Part shown: in pieces, positions 56,644-64,000 of the stretch
Layout of the letters: every line of letters starts with the position of its first letter
Numbering within the stretch: position 1 is the first letter of the stretch
Assembly (NCBI GenBank): GCA_025210375.1
Contig: JAOASB010000029.1
Location: 62,001-126,000 of the forward strand
Source of the DNA: Maledivibacter sp.
GTDB taxonomy: Bacteria; Bacillota; Clostridia; Peptostreptococcales; Caminicellaceae
DNA: 64,000 bases
Reading direction: 5' to 3'
Notes under the pieces: generated by a model
The model's database searches: none
Seen by the model: the letters and a program-made list of their open reading frames with translations, nothing else
What the model was told of the DNA's origin: nothing
Made by a program: the position numbers and the translations under genes

Positions 56644-57606
56644 CTAAGGTTCAAAATTAACACATCTTATCTTTCTATTTTCAAGCTCTATTATTCCAGG
56701 AATGGATTTTTTACACATATCATTTCCCATCCCGCATCTGTCATAGAATGGGCATTCATCCTTGAATTCAAAGGGACTTGGCGGTCTCCCTTCTAGTGTG
56801 AACAATACATCCTCCATCTCATCCAATGAATTTACACATTCTAATAAAGCTTTGGTATAGGGATGTAATGGTTTTTCTAGTATATCTCTTATGCCCCCTT
56901 GCTCCATAACCAATCCACCATACATAATTGCAACCTTGTCACATAAGAATCTCGCCACATCAAAATCATGGGTGATTATTATTATGGAGGTGCCATACTT
57001 AACATTAATGCTTTTCAATAATCTAAGAACTTTTTTTCTCAATGATGCATCAATAGAACTTGTTGGTTCATCGGCAATTAACAGCTCTGGTTTGCATATG
57101 ACCCCTATGGTTATCATCACCCTCTGACACTGGCCTCCGCTGAGCTGAAAAGGATACATATTATATATTAAGTCAGGATCATCTATTCCTACATTCTCCA
57201 TTACTCCTAATACTATATCTTTAGAACACTGTAATCCATGGACTTTTAAGGCCTCTTCAATTTGCTTCCCCACCCTCCTATAAGGATTAAGGGATTGGGC
57301 AGGATTTTGGAATATATATGATATATTCTTTCCCCGAATCTTTCTAAATTCTTTTTCAGTAAGGGCTAAAAGATTTTTACCATTAAAGTAGATTTCACCT
57401 TCATCGATTCTTTCTTCCTCACTATCTATAAGTCCCATAATAGAATTTGACGAGACTGTTTTCCCACTACCGGATTCTCCAAGTATGCCAACTATTTCTC
57501 CCCTGTTCACTTCTAAATCAATGCCTCTGACTACTTGCAAGTAATTTTTACCATTGCGAAAGGATAACTTTAAATTATCTATTTTCAATAAACACCTACC
57601 ATCCAT
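56644..57606 (-). CDS. Oligopeptide/dipeptide-type ABC ATPase, OppD/DppD-like
   Basis: The 320-residue ATPase has Walker A GESGSGKTVSS, FQNPAQSLNPYRRVGKQIEE, signature LSGGQCQRVMITIGV, LLIADEPTSSID and ITHDFDVARFL. The C-terminal extension has the cysteine motif of OppD (CPFYDRCGMGNDMC then KKSIPGI). GGGGGGCT precedes the ATG. Upstream, where permease or receptor genes would be expected, only a decayed chemotaxis gene is found. Confidence 0.89.
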   Translation of the reverse strand: MDGRCLLKIDNLKLSFRNGKNYLQVVRGIDLEVNRGEIVGILGESGSGKTVSSNSIMGLIDSEEERIDEGEIYFNGKNLLALTEKEFRKIRGKNISYIFQNPAQSLNPYRRVGKQIEEALKVHGLQCSKDIVLGVMENVGIDDPDLIYNMYPFQLSGGQCQRVMITIGVICKPELLIADEPTSSIDASLRKKVLRLLKSINVKYGTSIIIITHDFDVARFLCDKVAIMYGGLVMEQGGIRDILEKPLHPYTKALLECVNSLDEMEDVLFTLEGRPPSPFEFKDECPFYDRCGMGNDMCKKSIPGIIELENRKIRCVNFEP

Positions 57607-57639
57607 AATCAGCCCCCCTATCTTGAAACTGGAGCAAGT

Positions 57640-57960
57640 TTAAATAAAATCAAAGGTTTTCTGAGAGTTATTCATAGCATCCGTAGATTCTTTCAATGCT
57701 TTACTGGAATCATATGTAGTTGTTTTAGTATTTTCTATCCCACCTTGGATTTCATTTATAATAACTTCTATCTCTTTTGTGGAATTAGATTTTTTTGCTA
57801 ATATATTTATACTATTTAGTAATTATCCTGCCAATGTATCGGTTATGTTAAATTTTGTAGTTAACTGCGACATGGATTCGATGGCTTCTTTATTTACCTC
57901 ATGGGTTTTATTAGAATAATGATAATATTTTTGGGTTTCTCCCCATACTAAAAATCTTCC
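57640..57960 (-). pseudogene. Decayed chemotaxis-receptor-like gene fragment
   Basis: One minus-strand frame reads through about 105 codons with a single internal TAA (57823-57825) before a final TAA (57640-57642), and no start. The text around the stop (NKEAIESMSQLTTKFNITDT; ILAKKSNSTKEIEVIINEIQ; DSSKALKESTDAMNNSQKTF) resembles the cytosolic signalling helices of methyl-accepting proteins, with the central QTNLLALNA hairpin tip apparently deleted. It is a remnant. I see no gene in the remainder of 57961-58260. Confidence 0.5.
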
Positions 57961-58260
57961 AATTTTGTGGGTTGCTTTCTATATTTTTCATACTCATTAT
58001 AACATATCCCAAGTCTAGAATATAAAAAATATGGTCAAAGACTTGAAAATTTCAATATTCACCAGAAATTTCATACTAATTTTTTATAAAGCTAAAAAAA
58101 CAATATGGAGGGATAGATCATTGAAAATAAGATTTTTAAATTGGTATTCATCCCAAAAGAACACTTACATCCACCTAAGCCACAAACCATGTGATGGAGG
58201 ATAATTTTTTATGCATTTTGTAGTATAGAATTTATTTGTTTGATATAATATTATAAAATA

Positions 58261-58421
58261 GAGGAAATTGCATAACTCTTACTTGGCTAAGTTGCATATA
58301 CGAATATCATCCTTGATTTAATTACTTAAGATATAAGCATATTTGATGGTATAGCTTTTAGGATTTTGAAACTACCTGTGGTAGATAGTTTTTGCAGAAG
58401 GTAATTATGCAATTTGCTCAA
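58261..58421. repeat. MITE-like repeat (AAATTGCATAA family), copy 5, longest clean copy
   Basis: The 161-bp unit begins GAGGAAATTGCATAACTC and ends GTAATTATGCAATTTGCTCA. The inner segments CTTACTTGGCTAAGTTGCAT, ATATCATCCTTGATTTAAT and ACTACCTGTGGTAGATAGT recur in the other copies. It lies 75 bp upstream of the HTH-TPR gene. Confidence 0.85.
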
Positions 58422-58495
58422 TAGTTAATTGTGCGAATCCCATAATTACTTTATATAAATACCATTTAATATATATACCCTATTATTTAGCAGAG

Positions 58496-59857
58496 GTGGT
58501 GTTTTGTATTAACAGTATTGGAAACAAAATAAGATTTCTGAGAAAAGAACAGAATATGACACAGGAAGAGCTTGCCGGTGATAATTTCACCAAAAGCTAT
58601 ATCAGCCTTATTGAAAGGGGAAAAATAAACCCTTCTATGAAGGCATTAAATTATATCTCAAAAAAGCTGAATAAACCGGTTTCCCTTCTACTTGATACTG
58701 AAGGTAGTATAGTGGATTCCAATAATCTGTATAAAATCTCTCATATTATTGAAAAAGGCAAGAAACTAGTAAATAACTCAGAGCTTGATTTAGCATTTAT
58801 AGAGTTCAATCGTTTATTTGAAAATCTTGATAATCTTACAAACTTCCATAAGGGTTTAATTTACTATTATTTAGGCTATATTTACTTTAAAAAAGAAACC
58901 AACAATGAATGCTTTGATTTTATTAGTAAATCTATTGATTTCTTCAAAAAAGCTTTAAAAAACTTTGAAGACAATGATCCAAAGGATAACTTTGATATAT
59001 ATATTAAATTAGCGGAAAGTGAATACATACTTAACAATAAAAATAAATCCCTAAAATATTTCTTAAAAGCTAAGGATTTTGAAGAAGAATATAGAATTAA
59101 TCTCGACGATTATTTCTATGTTATGCGTAATATAACTATCCTCTATACTCAAAAAGGAAATTATTCCATTGCCATCGATTATCTTAGGAAAATAATAGAC
59201 TTATCAAAAAAAGAAAACATTATTAATGAACACGTCCTAGGGTCATATATCACTTTATCTACCTGTTATTTTTCCTTAGAACAATATGATGATTCCTTAG
59301 AAATGTTAAAAAAAGTACTTCCCATATATGAAAACTTACTTGACGATCCCAGACTTCACTCCCGTATATATTTTAGGATGGCAAAAATATATGTAGAAAA
59401 AAATGAATATGATCTTGCATTGAATAATATCAGTAACTCGGTAGAAATAGCAGAAAAAATAAAGGAAAATAGTATTAAAGTCGTTACCCTCCTATCTAAT
59501 AGTCTTTTAAAAGCTAAAATACATTTTTACATAAATGAATATGATATAGCATTTAATGAAACGAATTCTATTATGAAGGAAATCGAATCCATAAATCGTA
59601 CTGATAATGAATATATCTCCTTAAAAGCAGATGTTAATACTTTAATCGGTGAGATTTATCTTAAGAAAAAGAATTATGAAGAATCAGTAAGCTATTTTGA
59701 TAAAGCCATAGGGCTTTATTTAAAGATTAAGGTTGGTTTTAAGCTACCTGTTATTTACAAGCTCCTTGGCAAGGCATACTTGGGACTAAATAATACTGAT
59801 CTGGCTCAAGAATATTATGATAAAGCCTTTGAATTGCTTGCAAAAAATAGGATTTAA
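58496..59857 (+). CDS. XRE-type HTH regulator with TPR repeats
   Basis: Residues about 4-68 form an XRE helix-turn-helix (GNKIRFLRKEQNMTQEELAG; SYISLIERGKINPSMKALNY). The rest, about 75-453, is a chain of about eight to nine TPR units (for example FHKGLIYYYLGYIYFKKETN; YISLKADVNTLIGEIYLKKK). The architecture matches RRNPP-type peptide-sensing regulators and related clostridial stress or sporulation regulators. The start is uncertain: AGAGGTGG lies directly on the listed GTG, so a non-standard codon a few positions on may be used. No small signal-peptide gene is evident next to it. Confidence 0.85.
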   Translation: MVFCINSIGNKIRFLRKEQNMTQEELAGDNFTKSYISLIERGKINPSMKALNYISKKLNKPVSLLLDTEGSIVDSNNLYKISHIIEKGKKLVNNSELDLAFIEFNRLFENLDNLTNFHKGLIYYYLGYIYFKKETNNECFDFISKSIDFFKKALKNFEDNDPKDNFDIYIKLAESEYILNNKNKSLKYFLKAKDFEEEYRINLDDYFYVMRNITILYTQKGNYSIAIDYLRKIIDLSKKENIINEHVLGSYITLSTCYFSLEQYDDSLEMLKKVLPIYENLLDDPRLHSRIYFRMAKIYVEKNEYDLALNNISNSVEIAEKIKENSIKVVTLLSNSLLKAKIHFYINEYDIAFNETNSIMKEIESINRTDNEYISLKADVNTLIGEIYLKKKNYEESVSYFDKAIGLYLKIKVGFKLPVIYKLLGKAYLGLNNTDLAQEYYDKAFELLAKNRI

Positions 59858-59892
59858 TAAAGGGGTGGTCTTTGGGCCAACCCCTTTATTTT
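59858..59892 (+). terminator. Terminator after the HTH-TPR gene
   Basis: AAAGGGGTGG and CCAACCCCTTT pair, followed by ATTTTATTT. Confidence 0.85.
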
Positions 59893-59910
59893 ATTTACTT
59901 TATATATTGA

Positions 59911-59986
59911 CTTAAGGGTTCTTGGTAGAAGCAGCAGGGAAAAAATTCGGATTTTTAGGAAGCCTGAATGTAACAAAGGTTACATT
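59911..59986. repeat. Half palindromic element beside a hairpin (copy D)
   Basis: AAGGGTTCTTGGT, then AAATTCGG, TTTTTAGG and GCCTG match the inverse of the left arm of copies A and B. At 59967-59986 it abuts a hairpin, AATGTAACAAAGGTTACATT. The right arm and second hairpin are missing. It lies next to the oadA-like stop codon. Confidence 0.65.
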
Positions 59987-59987
59987 T

Positions 59988-61385
59988 CTACACTGGATAG
60001 GTTTTTTCTTCATCATTTACCAAATCCTTATCTATGCTGTACTTTTGAGCTTCACGATATTTAAAATACTCCATGGCTACCTGTGGAAATAGCCCATAGG
60101 ACAATACATCCTCCTCTTGTTCCATATATTCCTTTATTTCTTCCTTCATAGCCGCCAGTTGGGGCTTAATTAAATCTCCGGGTCTACATGTGATAGTCTC
60201 TTCATCCCCAATAATTTTTCTAACAATTTCTTCTTTCAATTTAATTGTGGGCTTTCCATACATCCCCTTTACATATGCTTTTACTTCCTTAGGTACTATT
60301 TTATACCTTTCTCCGGTTATTACATTGAATACAGCTTGAGTTCCAATAATCTGGCTTGTTGGTGTAACTAAAGGGGGATAACCTAGATCTTCCCTTACTC
60401 TTGGAACCTCTTTAAGAACCTCATCAAACCTATCAAGGGCATTCTGCATTTGTAATTGATTAACTAGATTGGATAGCATTCCTCCGGGCACCTGATAAAT
60501 TAATGTATTTATATTTACACCTAGGACTTTAGGATTTAACAAACCACTAGCCATATACTTTTCTCTTATAGGGCCAAAATACTCGGCTACTATATTTAGT
60601 TTATTCATATCGAGTTCCGTATCAAATTCTGTTCCCCTAAGTGTTGCCACTATTGGTTCCGTAGGGGGCTGAGAGGTCCCTAAGGCAAAGGGGGAAATAG
60701 CTGTATCGATTATATCTGCCCCGGCTTCTATTCCCTTTAAATATGTCATACTTGCTAGGCCACTTGTGGCATGGGAATGAAGCTCTAGTGGTATACTAAT
60801 AGCATTTTTTATGGCAGCTACAAGTTCAAAAGTAAAATATGGCGTAAGAAGTCCCGACATATCCTTGATACAAATAGAATCTGCTCCTAGGTTCTCCATT
60901 TCTACAGCCAAATCAACGTAGGTCTTTATAGTATGTACTGGACTTATTGTATAGGCTATTGCCCCTTGAGCATGGCATCCTTCCTTCTTAGCAGTTTTCA
61001 ATGCAACTCTGAGATTTCTTGTATCATTAAGGGCATCAAAAATCCTTATGATATCAATACCATTATAAACCGCCTTCTTTACAAATTCTATCACTACATC
61101 ATCGGCATAATGCTTATATCCGAGAATATTTTGACCCCTTAGGAGCATTTGGAGCTTAGTTTTTTTCACAAATTTTCTTATGGCTTTTAATCTCATCCAA
61201 GGGTCTTCATTTAGAAATCTTAAGCATGTATCGAATGTAGCTCCTCCCCACATTTCTAAAGCATTATACCCTACTTCATCTAGCCTTTCCAAAATAGGTA
61301 ATATTTCTTCAATTCTAAGTCTTGTGGCTATTAAGGATTGGTGGGCATCCCTTAAAACAGTCTCAGTTATTTTAACCGCTGACAT
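59988..61385 (-). CDS. Oxaloacetate decarboxylase alpha / pyruvate carboxylase B-type carboxyltransferase, no biotin domain
   Basis: The 465-residue protein has the carboxyltransferase TIM barrel: TETVLRDAHQSLIATR (metal Asp13), MWGGATFDTCLRFL, LLRGQNILGY, CIKDMSGLLTP (the lysine equivalent region) and ELHSHATSGLASMTYLKGIE (metal His pair). The conserved PYC C-terminal domain follows. It ends without the AMKM biotinyl domain of full OadA, so a separate biotin carrier protein is needed; none is in the window. The start at 61385 has AAGGAGG upstream. It is monocistronic. Confidence 0.92.
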   Translation of the reverse strand: MSAVKITETVLRDAHQSLIATRLRIEEILPILERLDEVGYNALEMWGGATFDTCLRFLNEDPWMRLKAIRKFVKKTKLQMLLRGQNILGYKHYADDVVIEFVKKAVYNGIDIIRIFDALNDTRNLRVALKTAKKEGCHAQGAIAYTISPVHTIKTYVDLAVEMENLGADSICIKDMSGLLTPYFTFELVAAIKNAISIPLELHSHATSGLASMTYLKGIEAGADIIDTAISPFALGTSQPPTEPIVATLRGTEFDTELDMNKLNIVAEYFGPIREKYMASGLLNPKVLGVNINTLIYQVPGGMLSNLVNQLQMQNALDRFDEVLKEVPRVREDLGYPPLVTPTSQIIGTQAVFNVITGERYKIVPKEVKAYVKGMYGKPTIKLKEEIVRKIIGDEETITCRPGDLIKPQLAAMKEEIKEYMEQEEDVLSYGLFPQVAMEYFKYREAQKYSIDKDLVNDEEKTYPV

Positions 61386-61462
61386 TGTTATCCTCCTTAT
61401 GTACAAAGTAACTAAGTCACTTTGTTGTTTTAAATTCTAAGTCTTTAAGTGTCTCTATTAAA

Positions 61463-61582
61463 TGAATAAATAGCATAATTACTTTGTATAAAAATCATCT
61501 ATTATATATGGGTTTCAAAAGCTTCAAATCTATGGCATATATTATGTAACTTAGGCAAATCAGAGTTATGCAATTTCCTCAA
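61463..61582. repeat. MITE-like repeat (AAATTGCATAA family), copy 6
   Basis: An about 120-bp unit in the reverse orientation: left end TAAATAGCATAATTACTTTG (one base off the consensus) and right end CAGAGTTATGCAATTTCCTC. Inner ATAAAAATCATCTATTATAT parallels copy 3. Confidence 0.75.
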
Positions 61583-61677
61583 TTATATTTATACCTTGAT
61601 ATAAGTATTCATATTTGAGAATTAAACAAACCCAAAGTATATATTAAAATTCTTTGAATTAAATAGGTTATTTATAC

Positions 61678-61710
61678 AAAAAGAACTCTGCTTTATTTTA
61701 CAGAGTCCTT
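61678..61710 (-). terminator. Terminator after the ABC-2 permease genes
   Basis: GGACTCTG and CAGAGTTC pair around TAAAATAAAG-like sequence, followed on the minus strand by TTTTTGTAT. Confidence 0.82.
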
Positions 61711-61732
61711 CTACTAACTATTTTGAACTTAT

Positions 61733-62731
61733 TTATGCTAAACCTTTTCGTATTTTGTTTTTTAGGAGTAAGAATATAAGAATCGTCAGCCCTAGTATCC
61801 AAGCCACATAAATTCCTAGTTGATGCCAGGTTATGGTTTTTAGAAGTATTCCCTTCAATCCTACAAATGACCAATAGGTAGGTGCCCAATATAATAAGAA
61901 TTGTTTACCCTCTGGTAATAGTATTGCTCCCATAATTGATATGCCAACAACTATAAACAGCATCTTCATATTGGCTATACCTGCAATTTGATTTGGACTG
62001 GTTAAACCTATTAGGAAACCAATTACAATCCCAATAAGTGAACTTACTAGGGTCATAATAATCATCATGCCTAGATTAATATTGAGCATATTTAGTATCC
62101 ATAATATAAGAAAAACATCGATTACCGGTACTACTATACCAATTATACTTTTTCCCAATATAAATTCAAATCTATTCATGGGGGATACATTAAGGGCCCT
62201 GATTGTTCCCGATTCCTTTTCCTCTATAATATTAAGTCCTATCAATATACCTCCTATGGTAATTGCCATTATTATTATAGATATCCCACCTATCCAAGCT
62301 ACAGGAGCCATTAGTACACCTATATCACTGACAAAATAGTTTACTTCAATCACATTGTCCCCAACTATGCTTCTAATTATCTTTTTAGGAATTTCCTTAG
62401 TATCATGGGATTCATTACCCTCTAAAATCACTATAAATTTGCCTTCATCATTCTTAGTAATTCCAGCTATATCGTCGATTTTATTAACCCTATTTTCTAT
62501 TTCTTTCAATGAAGAATACATCTCTACTTTTCCATATTTTTCAAATTCTTCTATTACTTTATTCCCTACCCTATCGTCTACAGCAAATTGCAGTGAAGCG
62601 GAAGTGGCACTTGGTATAAATAACCGTAACCCTATGGCCAATAATATAGGGGCAATAATCATATATACAATCAAAAAATCCCTTATACTACTGGAAGCAT
62701 CTCTTTTAAAAATAGAAACTATTCTCTTCAA
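61733..62731 (-). CDS. ABC-2 type exporter permease (second subunit)
   Basis: The 332-residue protein has one N-terminal membrane helix, an extracellular loop (about 45-145) and five C-terminal helices, the ABC-2/NatB-like layout. The hinge segment EEKESGTIRALNVSPMNRFE and the helices GGILIGLNII and LVSSLIGIVIGFLIGLTSPN are typical. The start is a TTG with GGGAGGTG 6 bp upstream. It follows its sister permease by 13 bp and shares the same layout, so the two may form a heterodimer for drug, antibiotic or lipid export. Confidence 0.87.
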   Translation of the reverse strand: MKRIVSIFKRDASSSIRDFLIVYMIIAPILLAIGLRLFIPSATSASLQFAVDDRVGNKVIEEFEKYGKVEMYSSLKEIENRVNKIDDIAGITKNDEGKFIVILEGNESHDTKEIPKKIIRSIVGDNVIEVNYFVSDIGVLMAPVAWIGGISIIIMAITIGGILIGLNIIEEKESGTIRALNVSPMNRFEFILGKSIIGIVVPVIDVFLILWILNMLNINLGMMIIMTLVSSLIGIVIGFLIGLTSPNQIAGIANMKMLFIVVGISIMGAILLPEGKQFLLYWAPTYWSFVGLKGILLKTITWHQLGIYVAWILGLTILIFLLLKNKIRKGLA

Positions 62732-62744
62732 TATCTACACCTCC

Positions 62745-63800
62745 CTAATTTCGTGTCAAATTACGTGTATAGGCAAATATCGCGATGACATAACTTATTA
62801 TAGAAAGCATAATAAAAGTAATTGCTGTAGAATATATTAGATCCATATTACCAGTTGGAAATACAGCCTCACGTAATGCAAATTGCAATGAATAGGTAGG
62901 TAATATTTTAATATATAATGGGGCAAAGCTTGGAATAAAATAAGAAATAAATGGTAGTGAGAAAATTATGCTAATAAATATAATCCATATTATTGACTGT
63001 GAAATATTTTCAAAGAAGCTAGCAATTATTAATCCCAGTGCCGAAGCAAAAATACTTGCCGCAGTTACAATAATGAACAGACTTAAATAATCTGCACTTA
63101 GTCCAACAACTAAAAAAGTACTGAGAATCGTAGATATCCACCCCAAAATGATCATCAAGGTCATTTTCGAAGCAAGATATTCGGGTATTTTCCCCGGTGA
63201 AACTCTATAGGCCCTAATAGTACCTTCATCTTTTTCCATGAATATGAAGGCCGCAATCAGTACAAGTCCAAGGAGGGATGGTTCCATTGTTAAAAATATA
63301 GGGAGTACATTTTTGTTTAGGGGTATCTTCCCATGCTCCACTTGATTTTTAAGAAATACGGTATCTATATCCATATCTTCCCTGACTCTTTTATCTATAT
63401 CATCCTTCATAGATAAAATCAAAGTATTAATAACCTCTTTATTCTCGTATCCCTGTATAACAAATTCTACACTTGGCCTATTATTAATTTCTTTTATAAT
63501 CATTCCTAAGCTGTTAAAATTCCTTTTCATACCTTGAATCATTTCTTCTTTTGTATTTGCTCTATGGATATTACTATGCTTTGCCTCGGATTCTTTAATT
63601 ACCTCATCTAAAATGGCTTCATACTCTCCATCATACTCAAAATAATAGTAAACCATAGGCTTTATTTCTGCATTCTCTGGAATAACGAAATTGATTATAC
63701 CTACAAAAATTAAAGCAACGGCAATAACTGCTAAGAAAAAATGATTTCTAAAACCCGTTATTATATCCTTTTTTAATAGGCCAAAATATCTTCTTAACAT
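62745..63800 (-). CDS. ABC-2 type exporter permease (first subunit)
   Basis: The 351-residue protein has one N-terminal helix, an extracellular loop to about 170 and five or six C-terminal helices. The segment MEKDEGTIRAYRVSPGKIPE parallels the second subunit. It starts directly after the stop codon of the upstream ATPase (TAG then ATG), with GGGGG in the ATPase end serving as a likely site, so translation is coupled. Substrate is unknown. Confidence 0.87.
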   Translation of the reverse strand: MLRRYFGLLKKDIITGFRNHFFLAVIAVALIFVGIINFVIPENAEIKPMVYYYFEYDGEYEAILDEVIKESEAKHSNIHRANTKEEMIQGMKRNFNSLGMIIKEINNRPSVEFVIQGYENKEVINTLILSMKDDIDKRVREDMDIDTVFLKNQVEHGKIPLNKNVLPIFLTMEPSLLGLVLIAAFIFMEKDEGTIRAYRVSPGKIPEYLASKMTLMIILGWISTILSTFLVVGLSADYLSLFIIVTAASIFASALGLIIASFFENISQSIIWIIFISIIFSLPFISYFIPSFAPLYIKILPTYSLQFALREAVFPTGNMDLIYSTAITFIMLSIISYVIAIFAYTRNLTRN

Positions 63801-64000
63801 CTACTCAAGCCCCCTGCCTGTGACCTTAATAAATATTTCTTCGAGGGTTGCTTCTTGGGAATGCATAGTTTCAATCTTTCCACTATTTATTATATTATTT
63901 AACTTCAATTTATCATTAGGATCTATCATAGAAAGACTTTCCTTTTTAAGCCTTCCATCTTCCCTATACTCTATCTTTACTAACTTTTCTCCATACCTTA
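63801..64000 (-). CDS. ABC transporter ATPase, C-terminal end (cut by window edge)
   Basis: The minus-strand frame ends at the TAG at 63801-63803 and is open to the window edge (66 residues). Its end HSQEATLEEIFIKVTGRGLE matches the close of drug- or Na-export type ABC ATPases (ATLEDVFIKLTG pattern). It is followed at once by two ABC-2 permeases, so it is the motor of that exporter. Walker motifs lie outside the window. Confidence 0.82.
   Translation of the reverse strand, partial: RYGEKLVKIEYREDGRLKKESLSMIDPNDKLKLNNIINSGKIETMHSQEATLEEIFIKVTGRGLE

Noticed and set aside
61698..61889. A 63-codon minus-strand frame overlapping the ABC-2 permease end
   Set aside because: It lies in another frame of the permease and crosses the terminator; no ribosome site.

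Overview
The window is AT-rich chromosomal DNA from a spore-forming, low-GC Gram-positive anaerobe of class Clostridia. Supporting signs are strong purine-rich ribosome binding sites, T-box, RAT and cobalamin leader RNAs, a GerS-like germination lipoprotein, spore photoproduct lyase, a split transketolase, and SLH/CsaB cell-wall chemistry. A Tissierellales-like relative is plausible, but I cannot fix the genus. Nearly all genes read on the minus strand. The plus-strand exceptions are a cut-off gene at the left edge, a class V aminotransferase, splB and an HTH-TPR regulator. I see no rRNA, tRNA, CRISPR array, phage or transposase gene.

Layout, left to right. 0.3-5.0 kb: a cobalamin-riboswitch transcription unit with permease, ATPase, an exported CbiK-type chelatase and a substrate-binding lipoprotein fused to SLH domains. 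5.2-10.3 kb: glycolysis and PTS core (pfkA, ptsI, ptsH, a fused EIIB-EIIA without EIIC), headed by a GlcT-type antiterminator and its RNA target. 10.6-15.6 kb: uvrB-uvrA. 15.8-27.2 kb: class V aminotransferase, PerM, PDZ membrane protein, CtpA, M23 hydrolase, FtsX, FtsE and a LonB-like protease. 27.7-32.4 kb: pstSCAB-phoU behind a clear three-repeat PhoP box. 32.8-36.2 kb: ilvN-ilvC-ilvB behind a T-box. 36.4-41.5 kb: a LysM protein, a PrcB-like protein, split transketolase and YitT. 41.7-48.7 kb: a secondary cell-wall polymer cluster (TagA, CsaB, GT4, ligase/polymerase, two DUF4330 proteins, two unknown proteins). 48.8-53.8 kb: acpS-nnrE/D-gerS-alr-ndoAI-ndoA. 53.8-64 kb: coiled-coil protein, splB, orphan OppD/OppF, a decayed chemotaxis gene, an HTH-TPR regulator, oxaloacetate decarboxylase and an ABC-2 exporter cut by the right edge.

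Functional links: CsaB pyruvylates the wall polymer that SLH domains bind, so the 41.7-48.7 kb cluster probably builds the anchor for the SLH-fused binding protein at the left end. EI, HPr, EIIBA and PfkA couple phosphoenolpyruvate use to sugar flux. FtsEX with the M23 protein forms a divisome hydrolase module.

The least explained part is the intergenic DNA. It holds several families of short, transposase-less palindromic repeats. One is a 151-bp element found twice; each copy is inserted beside a terminator hairpin and flanked by a direct duplication of that locus's own hairpin. Another is a MITE-like family ending in AAATTGCATAA (six copies), one copy carrying a nested fold-back element. 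A third is a 161-bp near-perfect palindrome (two copies).
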